Origin: Chloroflexaceae bacterium
GTDB lineage: Bacteria > Chloroflexota > Chloroflexia > Chloroflexales > Chloroflexaceae
Direction: 5' to 3'
Assembly (NCBI GenBank): GCA_025057155.1
Contig: JANWYD010000003.1
Span: forward strand, 124,001 to 188,000
DNA: 64,000 bases
The notes below the pieces were generated by a model that was given only the letters and a program-made list of their open reading frames with translations, was not told the DNA's origin and did no database searches. Shown one piece after another: positions 42,820 through 51,334 of this stretch (position 1 is its first letter; each line of letters starts with the position of its first letter). The position numbers and the translations under genes are program-made.

Positions 42820-43476
42820 CTATAATCCCAACAGCGTGCGCAACTCACCGACACTATGGGCCAGCGCGTCGGGTTCGGCGGCTTCAAGCGCCTCGCGGGC
42901 GCCGTAGCCATAGGTCACGGCAATGCAGGCGATGCCATTGGCCCGCGCGCCGGCCACATCATACACCGTATCGCCCACCATCACGCAGGCGTCACGCTCC
43001 TCGGGCCGCATGCGGTCGAGCGCCGCGGCGATAATGTCGGCCTTGGCGCTGAGAGTGGCGTCGGGCGAGGCCCCGAAAGAGGCGTCGAAATAGCTCGTCA
43101 GGCCGAAGTGGTCGAGGATCGCCTCGGCCATGCTGTGCAGCTTGGAGGTGGCCAGAAAGAGGCGGCGCCCCTCCGCCCGCAGGTCGCGCAGGAGTTCGGG
43201 AATGCCGGGGTAGACCCGGTTCTCGTACATCCCGATCGCGCCGTAGCGTTCGCGATACGCATGCACGCCGCGCATGGCCAGTTCTTCGTCGCCAAGGTAG
43301 GCGCGAAAGCTCTCGTGCAGCGGCGGCCCGATCCATGAGCGCAGGGTCGCATCATCGGGCGGGTTGACGCCCAGGCGCTCCAGCGCATACACAAAGGTGC
43401 GCGTGATGCCCTCGTAGGGGTCGGTCAACGTGCCGTCCAGATCGAACAGGACAGCGCGGTAGCGGGAAAAGGTCAT
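42820..43476 (-). CDS. HAD-family phosphatase (phosphoglycolate phosphatase-like)
   Basis: A 218-residue class I HAD hydrolase. Motif I is DLDGTLTD (residues 11-18), the helical cap carries IGPPLHESF, motif II is LATSKL (near 110), motif III lysine is in LSAKADI, and motif IV is VMVGDTVYDVAGARANG (near 167). The cap and length fit the Gph/PpaX group, acting on phosphoglycolate, pyrophosphate or a sugar phosphate. No neighbour fixes the substrate. Confidence 0.85.
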   Translation of the reverse strand: MTFSRYRAVLFDLDGTLTDPYEGITRTFVYALERLGVNPPDDATLRSWIGPPLHESFRAYLGDEELAMRGVHAYRERYGAIGMYENRVYPGIPELLRDLRAEGRRLFLATSKLHSMAEAILDHFGLTSYFDASFGASPDATLSAKADIIAAALDRMRPEERDACVMVGDTVYDVAGARANGIACIAVTYGYGAREALEAAEPDALAHSVGELRTLLGL

Positions 43477-43662
43477 GGTGTGGATTCTGGGTGTTGGATT
43501 GCCGCTGTTCGATATAGGCTGCGGGCTGCCGATGCAAAGCCCGCCTTTGCGGGCTATACCAGATGTATCTCTTCGTAAGGGGTCGCCGGGCGCGACGCGC
43601 GCCGTGTCTCACTATACCACTCGATTTTCCGGGTCACAATCCCGGCGCGGCAGGCGGCATCA

Positions 43663-43671
43663 TGGTATACT
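43663..43671 (+). promoter_or_regulatory. Extended -10 promoter for moxR
   Basis: TGGTATACT, an extended -10 match, about 160 nt before the moxR-type start at 43831. No -35 consensus is visible. It lies in the 354-bp divergent gap with the HAD gene; the rest of that gap shows no recognisable feature. Confidence 0.5.
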
Positions 43672-43830
43672 GAAATATATATCTCCCTGTTATCTGCGTC
43701 AGATGCTTACGCGGCTGCGCCGCAAAACACCGGCGTGCAACAGCGTGGTCCTGAGAGCGTAACCCCTCCCCCATCCTCCCGCGCTCGCATCAGGCGCCGG
43801 CGCCACTTCGACAGAAAGGCATCCAACGGC

Positions 43831-44802
43831 ATGCTCTCTTCCATCAGCGACGTGCGCGACCTGCTGGCCACTCAGCAGTATATTGCCTCCGACGAGATCG
43901 CCACCGCCATGTTCCTGGCCGACAAACTCGGCAAACCGCTGCTCGCCGAAGGGCCGGCCGGGGTTGGCAAGACCGAACTGGCCAAGAGTTGGGCCGGCGC
44001 GACCGGCCGCGAGTTGATCCGCCTGCAATGCTACGAGGGCCTTGATGAGACCAAGGCGCTCTACGAGTGGGAGTATGCCAAGCAGTTGCTCTATACCCAG
44101 TTGCTCCGGGAGAAGTTGAGCGATCTGCTCGGCGACGCCAGGACGCTGCGCGAAGCCGCCGACCGGCTGGCCGGCGAGGAGGATGTCTTCTTCTCCGAAC
44201 GCTTTCTGCTGCCGCGCCCCCTGCTCCGGGCGCTGACCAGCGAGCGCCCGGTGGTCCTGCTGATTGATGAGATTGACCGGGCCGATGCCGAGTTTGAGGC
44301 CTTTCTGCTGGAGGTGCTCAGCGATTTCCAGGTCTCCGTGCCCGAACTGGGCACCATCAAGGCCCGGCATATGCCCACGGTGCTGCTGACCTCTAACAAC
44401 ACCCGCGAATTGAGCGAGGCCCTCAAGCGCCGCTGCCTCTATATCCATATTGATTACCCCGACCTGGAAAGCGAACTCCGCGTCGTGCAGCTCAAGGTGC
44501 CCGGCCTGGCGCCGCGCCTGGCGCGGCAGGCGGTGGAGCTGGTGCAGCGGCTCCGCGAGATGGATCTGAAGAAGCACCCCAGCGTCAGTGAAACGCTCGA
44601 CTGGGCCAGGGCGCTGGTGGAACTGAACAGCCACCAGCTCGACAAGGCCACCCTCGACACGACCCTCAACGTGCTGCTGAAGTACGAGAGCGATATTCGC
44701 CGCGCCCGCCGCGCCCTCCAGGGCGGCCCCGACCGGCCCGAGCGCCCCGACCGGCCTGACCGGCCCCGGGGCGGCTATCGGGGCGGCGAGTGGACGAATT
44801 GA
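43831..44802 (+). CDS. MoxR-family AAA+ ATPase
   Basis: A 323-residue AAA+ chaperone-type ATPase. Walker A is GPAGVGKTE (near residue 45), Walker B VLLIDEIDRAD (near 145), sensor 1 LLTSNNTRELSEALKRRC (near 185) with the arginine finger, then the lid domain. The C-terminus is a short repeat of PDRPxRPD type. MoxR ATPases work with VWA-domain partners to mature metalloenzymes or complexes; the next gene encodes exactly such a partner. GAAAGG lies 11 nt before ATG 43831. Confidence 0.9.
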   Translation: MLSSISDVRDLLATQQYIASDEIATAMFLADKLGKPLLAEGPAGVGKTELAKSWAGATGRELIRLQCYEGLDETKALYEWEYAKQLLYTQLLREKLSDLLGDARTLREAADRLAGEEDVFFSERFLLPRPLLRALTSERPVVLLIDEIDRADAEFEAFLLEVLSDFQVSVPELGTIKARHMPTVLLTSNNTRELSEALKRRCLYIHIDYPDLESELRVVQLKVPGLAPRLARQAVELVQRLREMDLKKHPSVSETLDWARALVELNSHQLDKATLDTTLNVLLKYESDIRRARRALQGGPDRPERPDRPDRPRGGYRGGEWTN

Positions 44803-44823
44803 TATCGCCCGATCGGAGTGAGC

Positions 44824-46248
44824 ATGGATCGTCGCATCACTGAGTTTATCGCCGCCCTGCGCGCTGCCGGGGTGCGGATCAGCCTGGCCGAGTCCGCCGA
44901 CGCGATGCGCGCCGTCGAGCAGGCGGGCATTACCAACCGCGACCATTTTCGCCTGGCCCTCCAGACCAGTCTGATCAAGGACGCGAAGGACTTTGGCACG
45001 TATCAGGAGTTGTTCCCCCTCTACTTTGGCAGAGAAGCTCCGCCTCCGCTGCAACCGGCCGGCGGGGGCCAGCTCTCCGATGAGCAGCGTGAGCAGTTGC
45101 TGCGCCAGCTCCAGCAGATGCTCGCCCAGCTCAGCCCTCAACATCTTGCCAGTCTGTTCCGCTCGATGCTCACGGGCGAGCCGGTGTCCGGGCAGGAGCT
45201 GCGGGCCATGCTCGGCCAGGCAGGGCCGCCGATGATGAGCAACCAGCGCTACCGCGAGTGGATGACCCGCCAGGCCCTGCGCGAGTTGCAGTTCAACCGG
45301 CTCGAACAGGCCCTGCGCGACCTGCTTGAGCGGTTGCGACAGGAGGGCATGGCCGAGGAGACCCTGCGGGCCATCGAGCAGGCCGCTCGCGAGAACCAGC
45401 AGGCCCTCGCCGAGCAGATCGGCCAGGAGGTGGCCCGTGAAATGGCCGACATGGCCCGCGGCGAGGGGCGCGTTCGCCCCCGCCAGCGCTCCGAGGCCGA
45501 ATTGCTCGACCGTCCCTTTGAGCGCCTCGACGAGTGCGATCTAGCCGATATGCGCAAGATCGTCAATCGCCTGGCCGCCCGTCTGCGCACCCGTCTCGCC
45601 CTGCGCCAGCGGCGCGGCAAGATGGGCACCCTCGATGCCAAAAACACCATCCGCACTAACCAGCGCTTCGGCGGCGTGCCCATGATCGTCAGGCATCGCA
45701 AACGTCATCTGAAGCCAAAGCTGGTGGTTTTCTGCGACCGGAGCGTCTCCACGCAGCATGTGATGACCTTCATGCTGCTGATGATCTACTCGTTGCACGA
45801 CCAGCTCAGCCGCACCCGCTCGTTCGCCTTTATTGACCGGCTCTATGATATGACCATGTACTTCGCCGAGTCCCGGCCTGAGGAGGCCATCGAGCGGGTG
45901 ATGCGCGAGATCCGCCCCACCCGCAGCTACAGCACCGACCTGGGCAACGCCCTCGGCCAGTTTGTACGCGACCATCTAAGCGCGGTTGATCATCGCACCA
46001 CGGTGATCGTCCTGGGAGACGCGCGCAATAATGAGAACGACCCGAACCTGGAGGCTTTCGAGCAGATCAGCCGCCGGGCGCGGCGGGTGGTCTGGTTCGC
46101 GACCGAGGAGCGCTGGAAGTGGGGGGTCTATGACCCCGGCTCGCTGAGCAGCGACATCTATCGCTATGCGCCGATGTGCGACGCGCTGCACGAGGTCACC
46201 AATCTGCGCCAGTTGGCCGATGCCATTGACCGCCTCTTCGTGCGTTGA
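44824..46248 (+). CDS. VWA (CoxE-like) protein, partner of the MoxR ATPase
   Basis: A 474-residue protein. The N-terminal two thirds are helical and Gln/Glu-rich (QREQLLRQLQQMLAQLSPQ). The VWA domain begins near residue 300 with the MIDAS motif DRSVS, followed by the conserved threonine in YSTDLGNALGQF and aspartate in VLGDARNNEN. CoxE-like proteins assist insertion of the metal cofactor into CO dehydrogenase-type or other enzymes with their MoxR/CoxD ATPase. No client enzyme is adjacent. ATG 44824, 7 nt after GGAG, is preferred over GTG 44818. The gap to moxR is 21 nt. Confidence 0.88.
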   Translation: MDRRITEFIAALRAAGVRISLAESADAMRAVEQAGITNRDHFRLALQTSLIKDAKDFGTYQELFPLYFGREAPPPLQPAGGGQLSDEQREQLLRQLQQMLAQLSPQHLASLFRSMLTGEPVSGQELRAMLGQAGPPMMSNQRYREWMTRQALRELQFNRLEQALRDLLERLRQEGMAEETLRAIEQAARENQQALAEQIGQEVAREMADMARGEGRVRPRQRSEAELLDRPFERLDECDLADMRKIVNRLAARLRTRLALRQRRGKMGTLDAKNTIRTNQRFGGVPMIVRHRKRHLKPKLVVFCDRSVSTQHVMTFMLLMIYSLHDQLSRTRSFAFIDRLYDMTMYFAESRPEEAIERVMREIRPTRSYSTDLGNALGQFVRDHLSAVDHRTTVIVLGDARNNENDPNLEAFEQISRRARRVVWFATEERWKWGVYDPGSLSSDIYRYAPMCDALHEVTNLRQLADAIDRLFVR

Positions 46249-46491
46249 GGCCGCTCTGGCCGCCAGGGATCGGCTGCGCCAGCGCTTCGGCCTTCCCAGG
46301 GCCGCCGCAGAGTCTCTGTGGCTTGCCCCGGACTCCTGACCGAATCAGGCGACTACGCCGCGCCAGATCCTCTCCTGGAGGCGGATTGACAGCGGCTCCG
46401 TCGGCCTTCCTGGCGCCCATTGACACTCCGACGCCAGAATGGTACCATAACAGAAGCATTCTTAAGCAATTTGCTCTACTATGGTTGCACT

Positions 46492-46932
46492 ATGCGCATC
46501 TCCAGCAAGGGCGATTACGGTCTGCGCGCTCTGTTCGACCTTGCCCAACGCTACGGCAAGGGGCCGGTGCAGAGTGAAGACATCGCCAGACGCCAGGGTA
46601 TTCCAATCAATTATCTTAATCAATTACTGATCACTATGCGCCGCGCGGGGCTGATCGAAAGCCTGCGCGGCCCGCAGGGCGGCCATATGCTCGCCCGCGC
46701 TCCTGAGCTGATCACGCTGCGCGATGTGCTCATCGCCCTGGAAGGGCCGTTGCTCCCCGGCGACGGCACGCGCGAGGATCTGGTCCCCGGCGTCCCCGAG
46801 GATCACGACCTGATTGACGAGGTCTGGAGCGAACTCCGGGCGGAGATCGAGGCCCTCCTGAGCCGCACCACTCTCGATGACCTCTGCCAGCGGAAACGGC
46901 AACGGGCCGGTTCGGTGATGTATTACATCTGA
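46492..46932 (+). CDS. Rrf2-family transcriptional regulator without cluster cysteines
   Basis: A 146-residue winged-helix regulator (MRISSKGDYGLRALFDLAQR, then SEDIARRQGIPINYLNQLL and the wing GLIESLRGPQGGHML). Only one cysteine is present (LDDLCQRK), so it cannot hold the three-Cys Fe-S cluster of IscR/NsrR and is closer to CymR-like members. ATG 46492 begins at the conserved family N-terminus; no strong ribosome-binding site is seen, so translation may rely on a short or absent leader. The 243-bp gap to the VWA gene contains nothing else recognised. Confidence 0.85.
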   Translation: MRISSKGDYGLRALFDLAQRYGKGPVQSEDIARRQGIPINYLNQLLITMRRAGLIESLRGPQGGHMLARAPELITLRDVLIALEGPLLPGDGTREDLVPGVPEDHDLIDEVWSELRAEIEALLSRTTLDDLCQRKRQRAGSVMYYI

Positions 46933-46988
46933 GGTGGAAGCAGACTATGCCTGGGGTGCAATCCTCCGGGTTGCACCCGGCTATTGCA

Positions 46989-47837
46989 TCACAACCCCAG
47001 CCCCAACCCCTCCAGCCAGAAGCGCAGCCACGACATGCTCCCCAGCATGAGCAGCGTGGGAACAATCGCTACCACCCCCGGACGGGCGAGCTGCCGCAGG
47101 TCAGTTACCGAGCCTTCATAGCCCATTACCAGACTGGTCAATAACAGGGCCATCAGGTAGAGCACGCCGGTGATGCCGAAGAAGGCCAGGAAGGCCAGCG
47201 GCCAGAACATCACCTGCAGATTGCCGTAGATGGCCGCCAGGGCCAGCAGATTGACGGCGATGATGCCCCCCAGTTCCCACCAGTTCCGCAGCACTGGCTG
47301 CTGGTCATCCACGTCCCTGCGCAGGGTCTTTACCAGGATGATGTGCAGCAGCACGGCGATGAAGATGCCCATGCCCATCCCGGTCAGCGTGCGCAGAAAA
47401 TTGTCCGGCGGGTAGAGGTGCGGCCGTCCCAGGTCCACAAACAGCGAATTGAAGCCGTCCACAGCCATAATCGCCACGAAGAGCAGCAGGGTCGCCACAA
47501 TGGACCAGGGCGGCAGGCCCCCGGCGCGTCCGCGGCCTATGGAGTAGATATAAAGCATGGTGAGCATAAAACTCAGGTAGATGCCGCTGTTGCGGGCGCA
47601 GAGGGGAAACTGTAGATCGCCGAGGAAGATATTGTGTTGCTGAGCGCAGACGCCGTGAACTACAGCATACATCTTCCATTCCAGGGGCGCGCCGGGCCAG
47701 AAGAACAGCGCCGCCAGGAGCACGGCGACGAGCGCGCCGAGGAACCAGCGCCAGGGCCGTTCGCTACGCGCCTCGATGCGCGCATCGGCGCTATGACGCT
47801 CGCCGATGCGCTGCCAATCGGAAGAAGGAGACGTCAT
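46989..47837 (-). CDS. DUF2085 membrane protein
   Basis: A 282-residue polytopic protein. The family motif of two cysteines and a histidine is present (VVHGVCAQQHN and FPLCARNSGIYLSFM, near residues 60-85), followed by further helices to the C-terminus. The DUF2085 family is uncharacterised; the Cys/His arrangement suggests metal or heme binding in the membrane. Its ATG overlaps the stop of the tlpA-like gene (ATGA), so a link to extracytoplasmic thiol chemistry is likely. Confidence 0.82.
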   Translation of the reverse strand: MTSPSSDWQRIGERHSADARIEARSERPWRWFLGALVAVLLAALFFWPGAPLEWKMYAVVHGVCAQQHNIFLGDLQFPLCARNSGIYLSFMLTMLYIYSIGRGRAGGLPPWSIVATLLLFVAIMAVDGFNSLFVDLGRPHLYPPDNFLRTLTGMGMGIFIAVLLHIILVKTLRRDVDDQQPVLRNWWELGGIIAVNLLALAAIYGNLQVMFWPLAFLAFFGITGVLYLMALLLTSLVMGYEGSVTDLRQLARPGVVAIVPTLLMLGSMSWLRFWLEGLGLGL

Positions 47838-48394
47838 TGGATGGCCTTGATCTGTTCCGCAAGCGCGCGCTCGTTCAGCGCCCCGATGTGCCGGGCGCTG
47901 ATCGTGCCGTCGCGATGGATAAAATATGTGATCGGCAGGCTGGTGACCGCGTAGCGGTCGCCGATGTCACCACCGATGTTCGCGATGAGCGGAAAGGTGA
48001 CAGGCGTCGTTGCTGTAAAACGGGCAATGGCCGCCGGCAATTCATTGCGGTTTACCGCCAGCACCGCCAGGTCCCCTTCAGCGGCTTCGTAGGCTGCCTG
48101 CAGGATAGGCATCTCTTCCACGCAGGGCAGGCACCAGGTGGCCCAGAAGTTGAGTACGACCGGCGTGCCGCGAAGGTCGCTGAGGCGCACCGTCGCTCCA
48201 TCGGGGAGCGTGTAGCTGAAATCGGGCGCCGGGTCCCCGCTCGCGGGAGCGCCGTGGCCCCGGTCAAGCAACCGGCTCTCGGTGGCGATCACCACGCCGC
48301 CCGGCGGTGGCACGGCCGGCGCGGTGGCGGCGGGTTGCCGGCCACAGGCCGCCAGGGTCGCGGCGATAAGCACGATGACGATTAAACGGTTCAT
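47834..48394 (-). CDS. TlpA/ResA-like thiol-disulfide lipoprotein
   Basis: A 186-residue thioredoxin-fold protein. Signal peptide with lipobox LAAC (C17), a Pro/Ala linker, then the AhpC-TSA/redoxin core: DFSYTLPDGATVRLSDLRG, active site FWATWCLPCVEE (C88-x-x-C91) and the cis-proline region SLPITYFIHRDG. Such lipoproteins reduce disulfides outside the membrane, often in cytochrome c maturation. It is the first gene of a two-gene unit with the DUF2085 protein. Confidence 0.9.
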   Translation of the reverse strand: MNRLIVIVLIAATLAACGRQPAATAPAVPPPGGVVIATESRLLDRGHGAPASGDPAPDFSYTLPDGATVRLSDLRGTPVVLNFWATWCLPCVEEMPILQAAYEAAEGDLAVLAVNRNELPAAIARFTATTPVTFPLIANIGGDIGDRYAVTSLPITYFIHRDGTISARHIGALNERALAEQIKAIQ

Positions 48395-48413
48395 GCCTTT
48401 ATTATAACCCGGC

Positions 48414-48442
48414 GTAGAGCCGTCCCGCCGGGACGGCTCTAC
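48414..48442. repeat. 29-nt palindrome, second copy
   Basis: Identical to 17245-17273: 14-bp arms GTAGAGCCGTCCCG with their complement around one central base. A partial third arm (CCGCCCGGGACGGCTC-like, with changes) follows to 48470. It separates the tlpA operon start from the upstream zinc-ribbon gene. Confidence 0.75.
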
Positions 48443-48469
48443 CTGACGACGGCCGCCCGCCGGGACGGC

Positions 48470-49567
48470 TCAATCCACAATCCGCGCCAACTGGCCGCGG
48501 CGGAAGACGATCACCACCTGCGACACGTGGTACCGTTTATGGGCTCCGGTAAACACGACCCCATCATATCCGTGACGGTCCAGCCACCATTCGGCAGCCT
48601 GCGCCGGGTCGAGGTCAAGGCCCAGACCGCGCGCCTCGGCGCGAATGGCTTCCAGGCGCAGGGGCCACTCTTCCAGGTCACAGATGAAGGGGCGTTCCAG
48701 GCGCACGCGGAAGCGTTGGGGCGCGACACCAGGCAGCAAGCGATGCCACCACGGTCGTCCGCCTTCGCGCCCCTCGCGCAACGGCGCCAGGGTGATCCCC
48801 CGTCCGACGGGGGTATGCTCCTGCATCAGCGTGTCGCGGTAGAGACGATAGGCGCCACGCGCCTGCGACCCGGCGGCCCATTCGGCCGCCGAGCGCGCAT
48901 CGAGCTCCAGGGGCGTGTCGTCAAGGTCGGACACGCGGGGAATCCGCGGCGGGGCCATGATCTGGATCTGCGGCAACGGCTGCTCGGGCAGGGGGACGCC
49001 GTGGGCGTCGAACCAGGCGGCATAGGCTACGCGCATCGGCCCATCACGGCGCAGCCCGAAGCGAAAGCCGCGCCGCTGGCGCCCGTACATCGCGCTTGAG
49101 TCGGCGACCACCTCCACCAGCAGGGTGTAACCGCCGCCGCGCCCCGGCGCGGGAAACCAGCGCACCGGCGCGCGGAAGTGATAGGTTACGTCGTTGCCCG
49201 TGCCAGTGCGACCGACGGCCTCCCAGCCTCGCCCGACCAGCCCGCTCCAGCCGCCGCGCACGGCCCGCAGCGGCGGGTAGATGGCCACCACATCGGCGGG
49301 GCCAGGCGGCTCGTCGCGCTCCCACAGCCCGGGCGGCGTCGCTCCTGAGACCGGCAGCCGCACCGTGCCGCCGATCACTTCCTGCGGCACACCGGCATTG
49401 GCCAGCTTTACCGTGGCGCCGGTGGTGGCCGGCAGGAGAGGCGCCAGCGGATCAGGATCGGGGGCGTGGGGGAGCAGTTGCGCGCCACAGTGAATACAGA
49501 AGCGCGGCGCGCCCGGCGGAAGGTCCTCGCCGCATTGAGGGCAGGTGGTCGCGTGCGCCGGGGGCAT
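48470..49567 (-). CDS. Zinc-ribbon protein of unknown function
   Basis: A 365-residue cytosolic protein. The N-terminus carries a zinc ribbon (CPQCGEDLPPGAPRFCIHCG, residues 9-28), then a Pro-rich linker. The remainder is beta-rich with no family I recognise; WFDAHGVPLPEQPLPQ and the C-terminal WWLDRHGYDGVVFTGAHKRYHVSQVVIVF segment stand out. ATG 49567 follows AGGTGA, 6 nt away; the upstream extension would read through a low-complexity stretch. No catalytic motif could be identified. Confidence 0.65.
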   Translation of the reverse strand: MPPAHATTCPQCGEDLPPGAPRFCIHCGAQLLPHAPDPDPLAPLLPATTGATVKLANAGVPQEVIGGTVRLPVSGATPPGLWERDEPPGPADVVAIYPPLRAVRGGWSGLVGRGWEAVGRTGTGNDVTYHFRAPVRWFPAPGRGGGYTLLVEVVADSSAMYGRQRRGFRFGLRRDGPMRVAYAAWFDAHGVPLPEQPLPQIQIMAPPRIPRVSDLDDTPLELDARSAAEWAAGSQARGAYRLYRDTLMQEHTPVGRGITLAPLREGREGGRPWWHRLLPGVAPQRFRVRLERPFICDLEEWPLRLEAIRAEARGLGLDLDPAQAAEWWLDRHGYDGVVFTGAHKRYHVSQVVIVFRRGQLARIVD

Positions 49568-49662
49568 ACGGCTCACCTCTTGTGGAGATGTGGAGGTGTG
49601 GAGATGTTCTCGGATCATTTTACAGCTTTACACCTCCACACCTCCACGCCTCCACGGACCGG

Positions 49663-50685
49663 TCACGAGGACGCGGCCGAACCCGGCTCCCCCGCCGCGC
49701 CCTCGTCGCGCACCACCGGGCTCGTCACGCGCCGGCCCCGGCCCGTCCAGCTCAAGATGGGATTGCTGCCAGTCTGTAGATGGTCAATCACGCTCAGCAG
49801 CACAAAGCCCGCCAGGGCAATCGCCAGGGCCAGCCAGAACTCCGGCGTTGCGACATCGGGGAGCACGTTGCGCTCACGCAGCGGGATTACCTCGCCATGG
49901 CGGTCGAGGGTGGTTTCCAGCACTTCTTTCCAGGGCCAGATCTTGCGCAGCGAGCCGACCATGAAGCCCATCAGCACCGCCACGGTGACATTATGGTAAT
50001 CCCGAAGCAGCCAGCTCAGCAGCCGCACGAAGCCCAGCAGCCCCACCACGGCGCCCAGGGCCACCGGGATGATCGCCAGCAGGTTCAGATCGGAGACCGC
50101 GTCGAGCACGTAGGCGTACTGGCCCAGGATCAGCAGGATAAACGAACCGGAGATCCCGGGCAGAATCATCGCCATAATCGCCACAGCGCCGCTGAAGAAG
50201 AGCGTGATCGGGTCGTGGGGCATAGTCAGTGGCACCAGGCCCACGAGGAAATAGGCCCCCACCGAGCCGATCAGCAGCGCCGCTGCCGACGAGGGGCGCC
50301 AGCGCACCGTTGCGCCCACGGCGATGATCGAGGCCAGAATCAGGCCGAAGAAGAATGAAAAAAGGTACACCGGCTGGTTCTCGAGCAGGTAGCGCATAAG
50401 ACGCGCCATCGAGAGCACCGCTACGCCGATCCCCAGCCCCAGGGGGATAAGAAAGCCCCAGGGAATCTGGGCCAGCGCCTCGCGCCAGCGGAACTGCCCG
50501 ATCAGCCGCAGCAGCTTCAGGTTGAACGCCTTGATTGCCGCCAGCAGGCGCTCATAAATGCCCAGGATAAACGCCATTGTGCCGCCCGACACGCCGGGGA
50601 TCAGGTCGGCGATGCCCATCGCGAAACCAGTAAAAAATAGGCGCAGCGGCGAAAAGGATCGCGATTCGGTCTCCGGTGCTGCCAT
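49663..50685 (-). CDS. DUF368 membrane protein (PopT-like undecaprenyl-phosphate translocase)
   Basis: A 340-residue polytopic protein with the DUF368 signature near the N-terminus (GFAMGIADLIPGVSGGTMAFILGIYERLL) and its internal relative ILPGISGSFILLILGQYAYVLDAV. DUF368 proteins have been identified as flippases returning undecaprenyl phosphate across the membrane (PopT), alongside DedA proteins. That would serve the glycan-assembly genes seen elsewhere in the window. The C-terminal 30 residues are polar and poorly conserved. Confidence 0.85.
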   Translation of the reverse strand: MAAPETESRSFSPLRLFFTGFAMGIADLIPGVSGGTMAFILGIYERLLAAIKAFNLKLLRLIGQFRWREALAQIPWGFLIPLGLGIGVAVLSMARLMRYLLENQPVYLFSFFFGLILASIIAVGATVRWRPSSAAALLIGSVGAYFLVGLVPLTMPHDPITLFFSGAVAIMAMILPGISGSFILLILGQYAYVLDAVSDLNLLAIIPVALGAVVGLLGFVRLLSWLLRDYHNVTVAVLMGFMVGSLRKIWPWKEVLETTLDRHGEVIPLRERNVLPDVATPEFWLALAIALAGFVLLSVIDHLQTGSNPILSWTGRGRRVTSPVVRDEGAAGEPGSAASS

Positions 50686-51076
50686 GCGCTATGCTCCGTG
50701 TGTAGGCAAATAAACATGCGCCCCACGCCAGGACGCCACCGGCGAGTATACCCCAGCCGTATTACGGCGTCAATTGATGATGGGTGAGAAAATCGTCAGG
50801 ACGGGCCGGGCGTTGCGCTCGCAGCGCAGGCGGGCGATCAGCTCGTCCGGCCATGGCTGTCGCCGGGAAGCGCGGCGCCTGTCACCGGCGCGCTGCCGGA
50901 ATGACGTCGTTCGCGCCGGACAGATGGTGAGGGCGACGACCAGGAATGCTAACTGGTGACCCGATGCCCGTCCGGATGTTCTGGACCAGTTCCACCCGCT
51001 GCGCGAACCCGGCGGGGCTGGCCTGGAAGAGGGGGAAGGACAGCGATGCCAGTTGCGGTTCCCTGTCAGGTTTATG

Positions 51077-51235
51077 TCAGATAGTCAGGCGACATCCGCA
51101 GGCCAGGTCAATCGTGATCGGAGCGGCGAGGGTGCGACGGGGCCGGTCTGGCGCGTCGTGGTAGACCAGACCGGTGCGCGGGTCTACGACCAGCACGTCG
51201 CGTACTCCGCAGGCCAGGTAGAGCAGTATAGCACG
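51077..51235 (-). pseudogene. Possible remnant of a Uma2-type (DUF820) endonuclease, C-terminal part only
   Basis: On the minus strand the segment LLYLACGVRDVLVVDPRTG, followed by a beta-strand-rich end to a TGA at 51077, resembles the C-terminal half of Uma2 family proteins (YLAAGVxxVWVVDPR). No N-terminal half precedes it; the zinc/manganese permease gene ends 13 nt beyond the open frame. The surrounding 650-bp gap (50686-51334) has no other gene I can support, so this looks like decayed coding sequence. Confidence 0.45.
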
Positions 51236-51334
51236 AAGGCCAGGCGCTGGCGGGCTTATCGCGGGATTGATACGACGTCTGTCTGGCAGCGGGTCGGGGG
51301 CTTGCCCCGGAGATATCGGCATCGGCCCTGAGGC

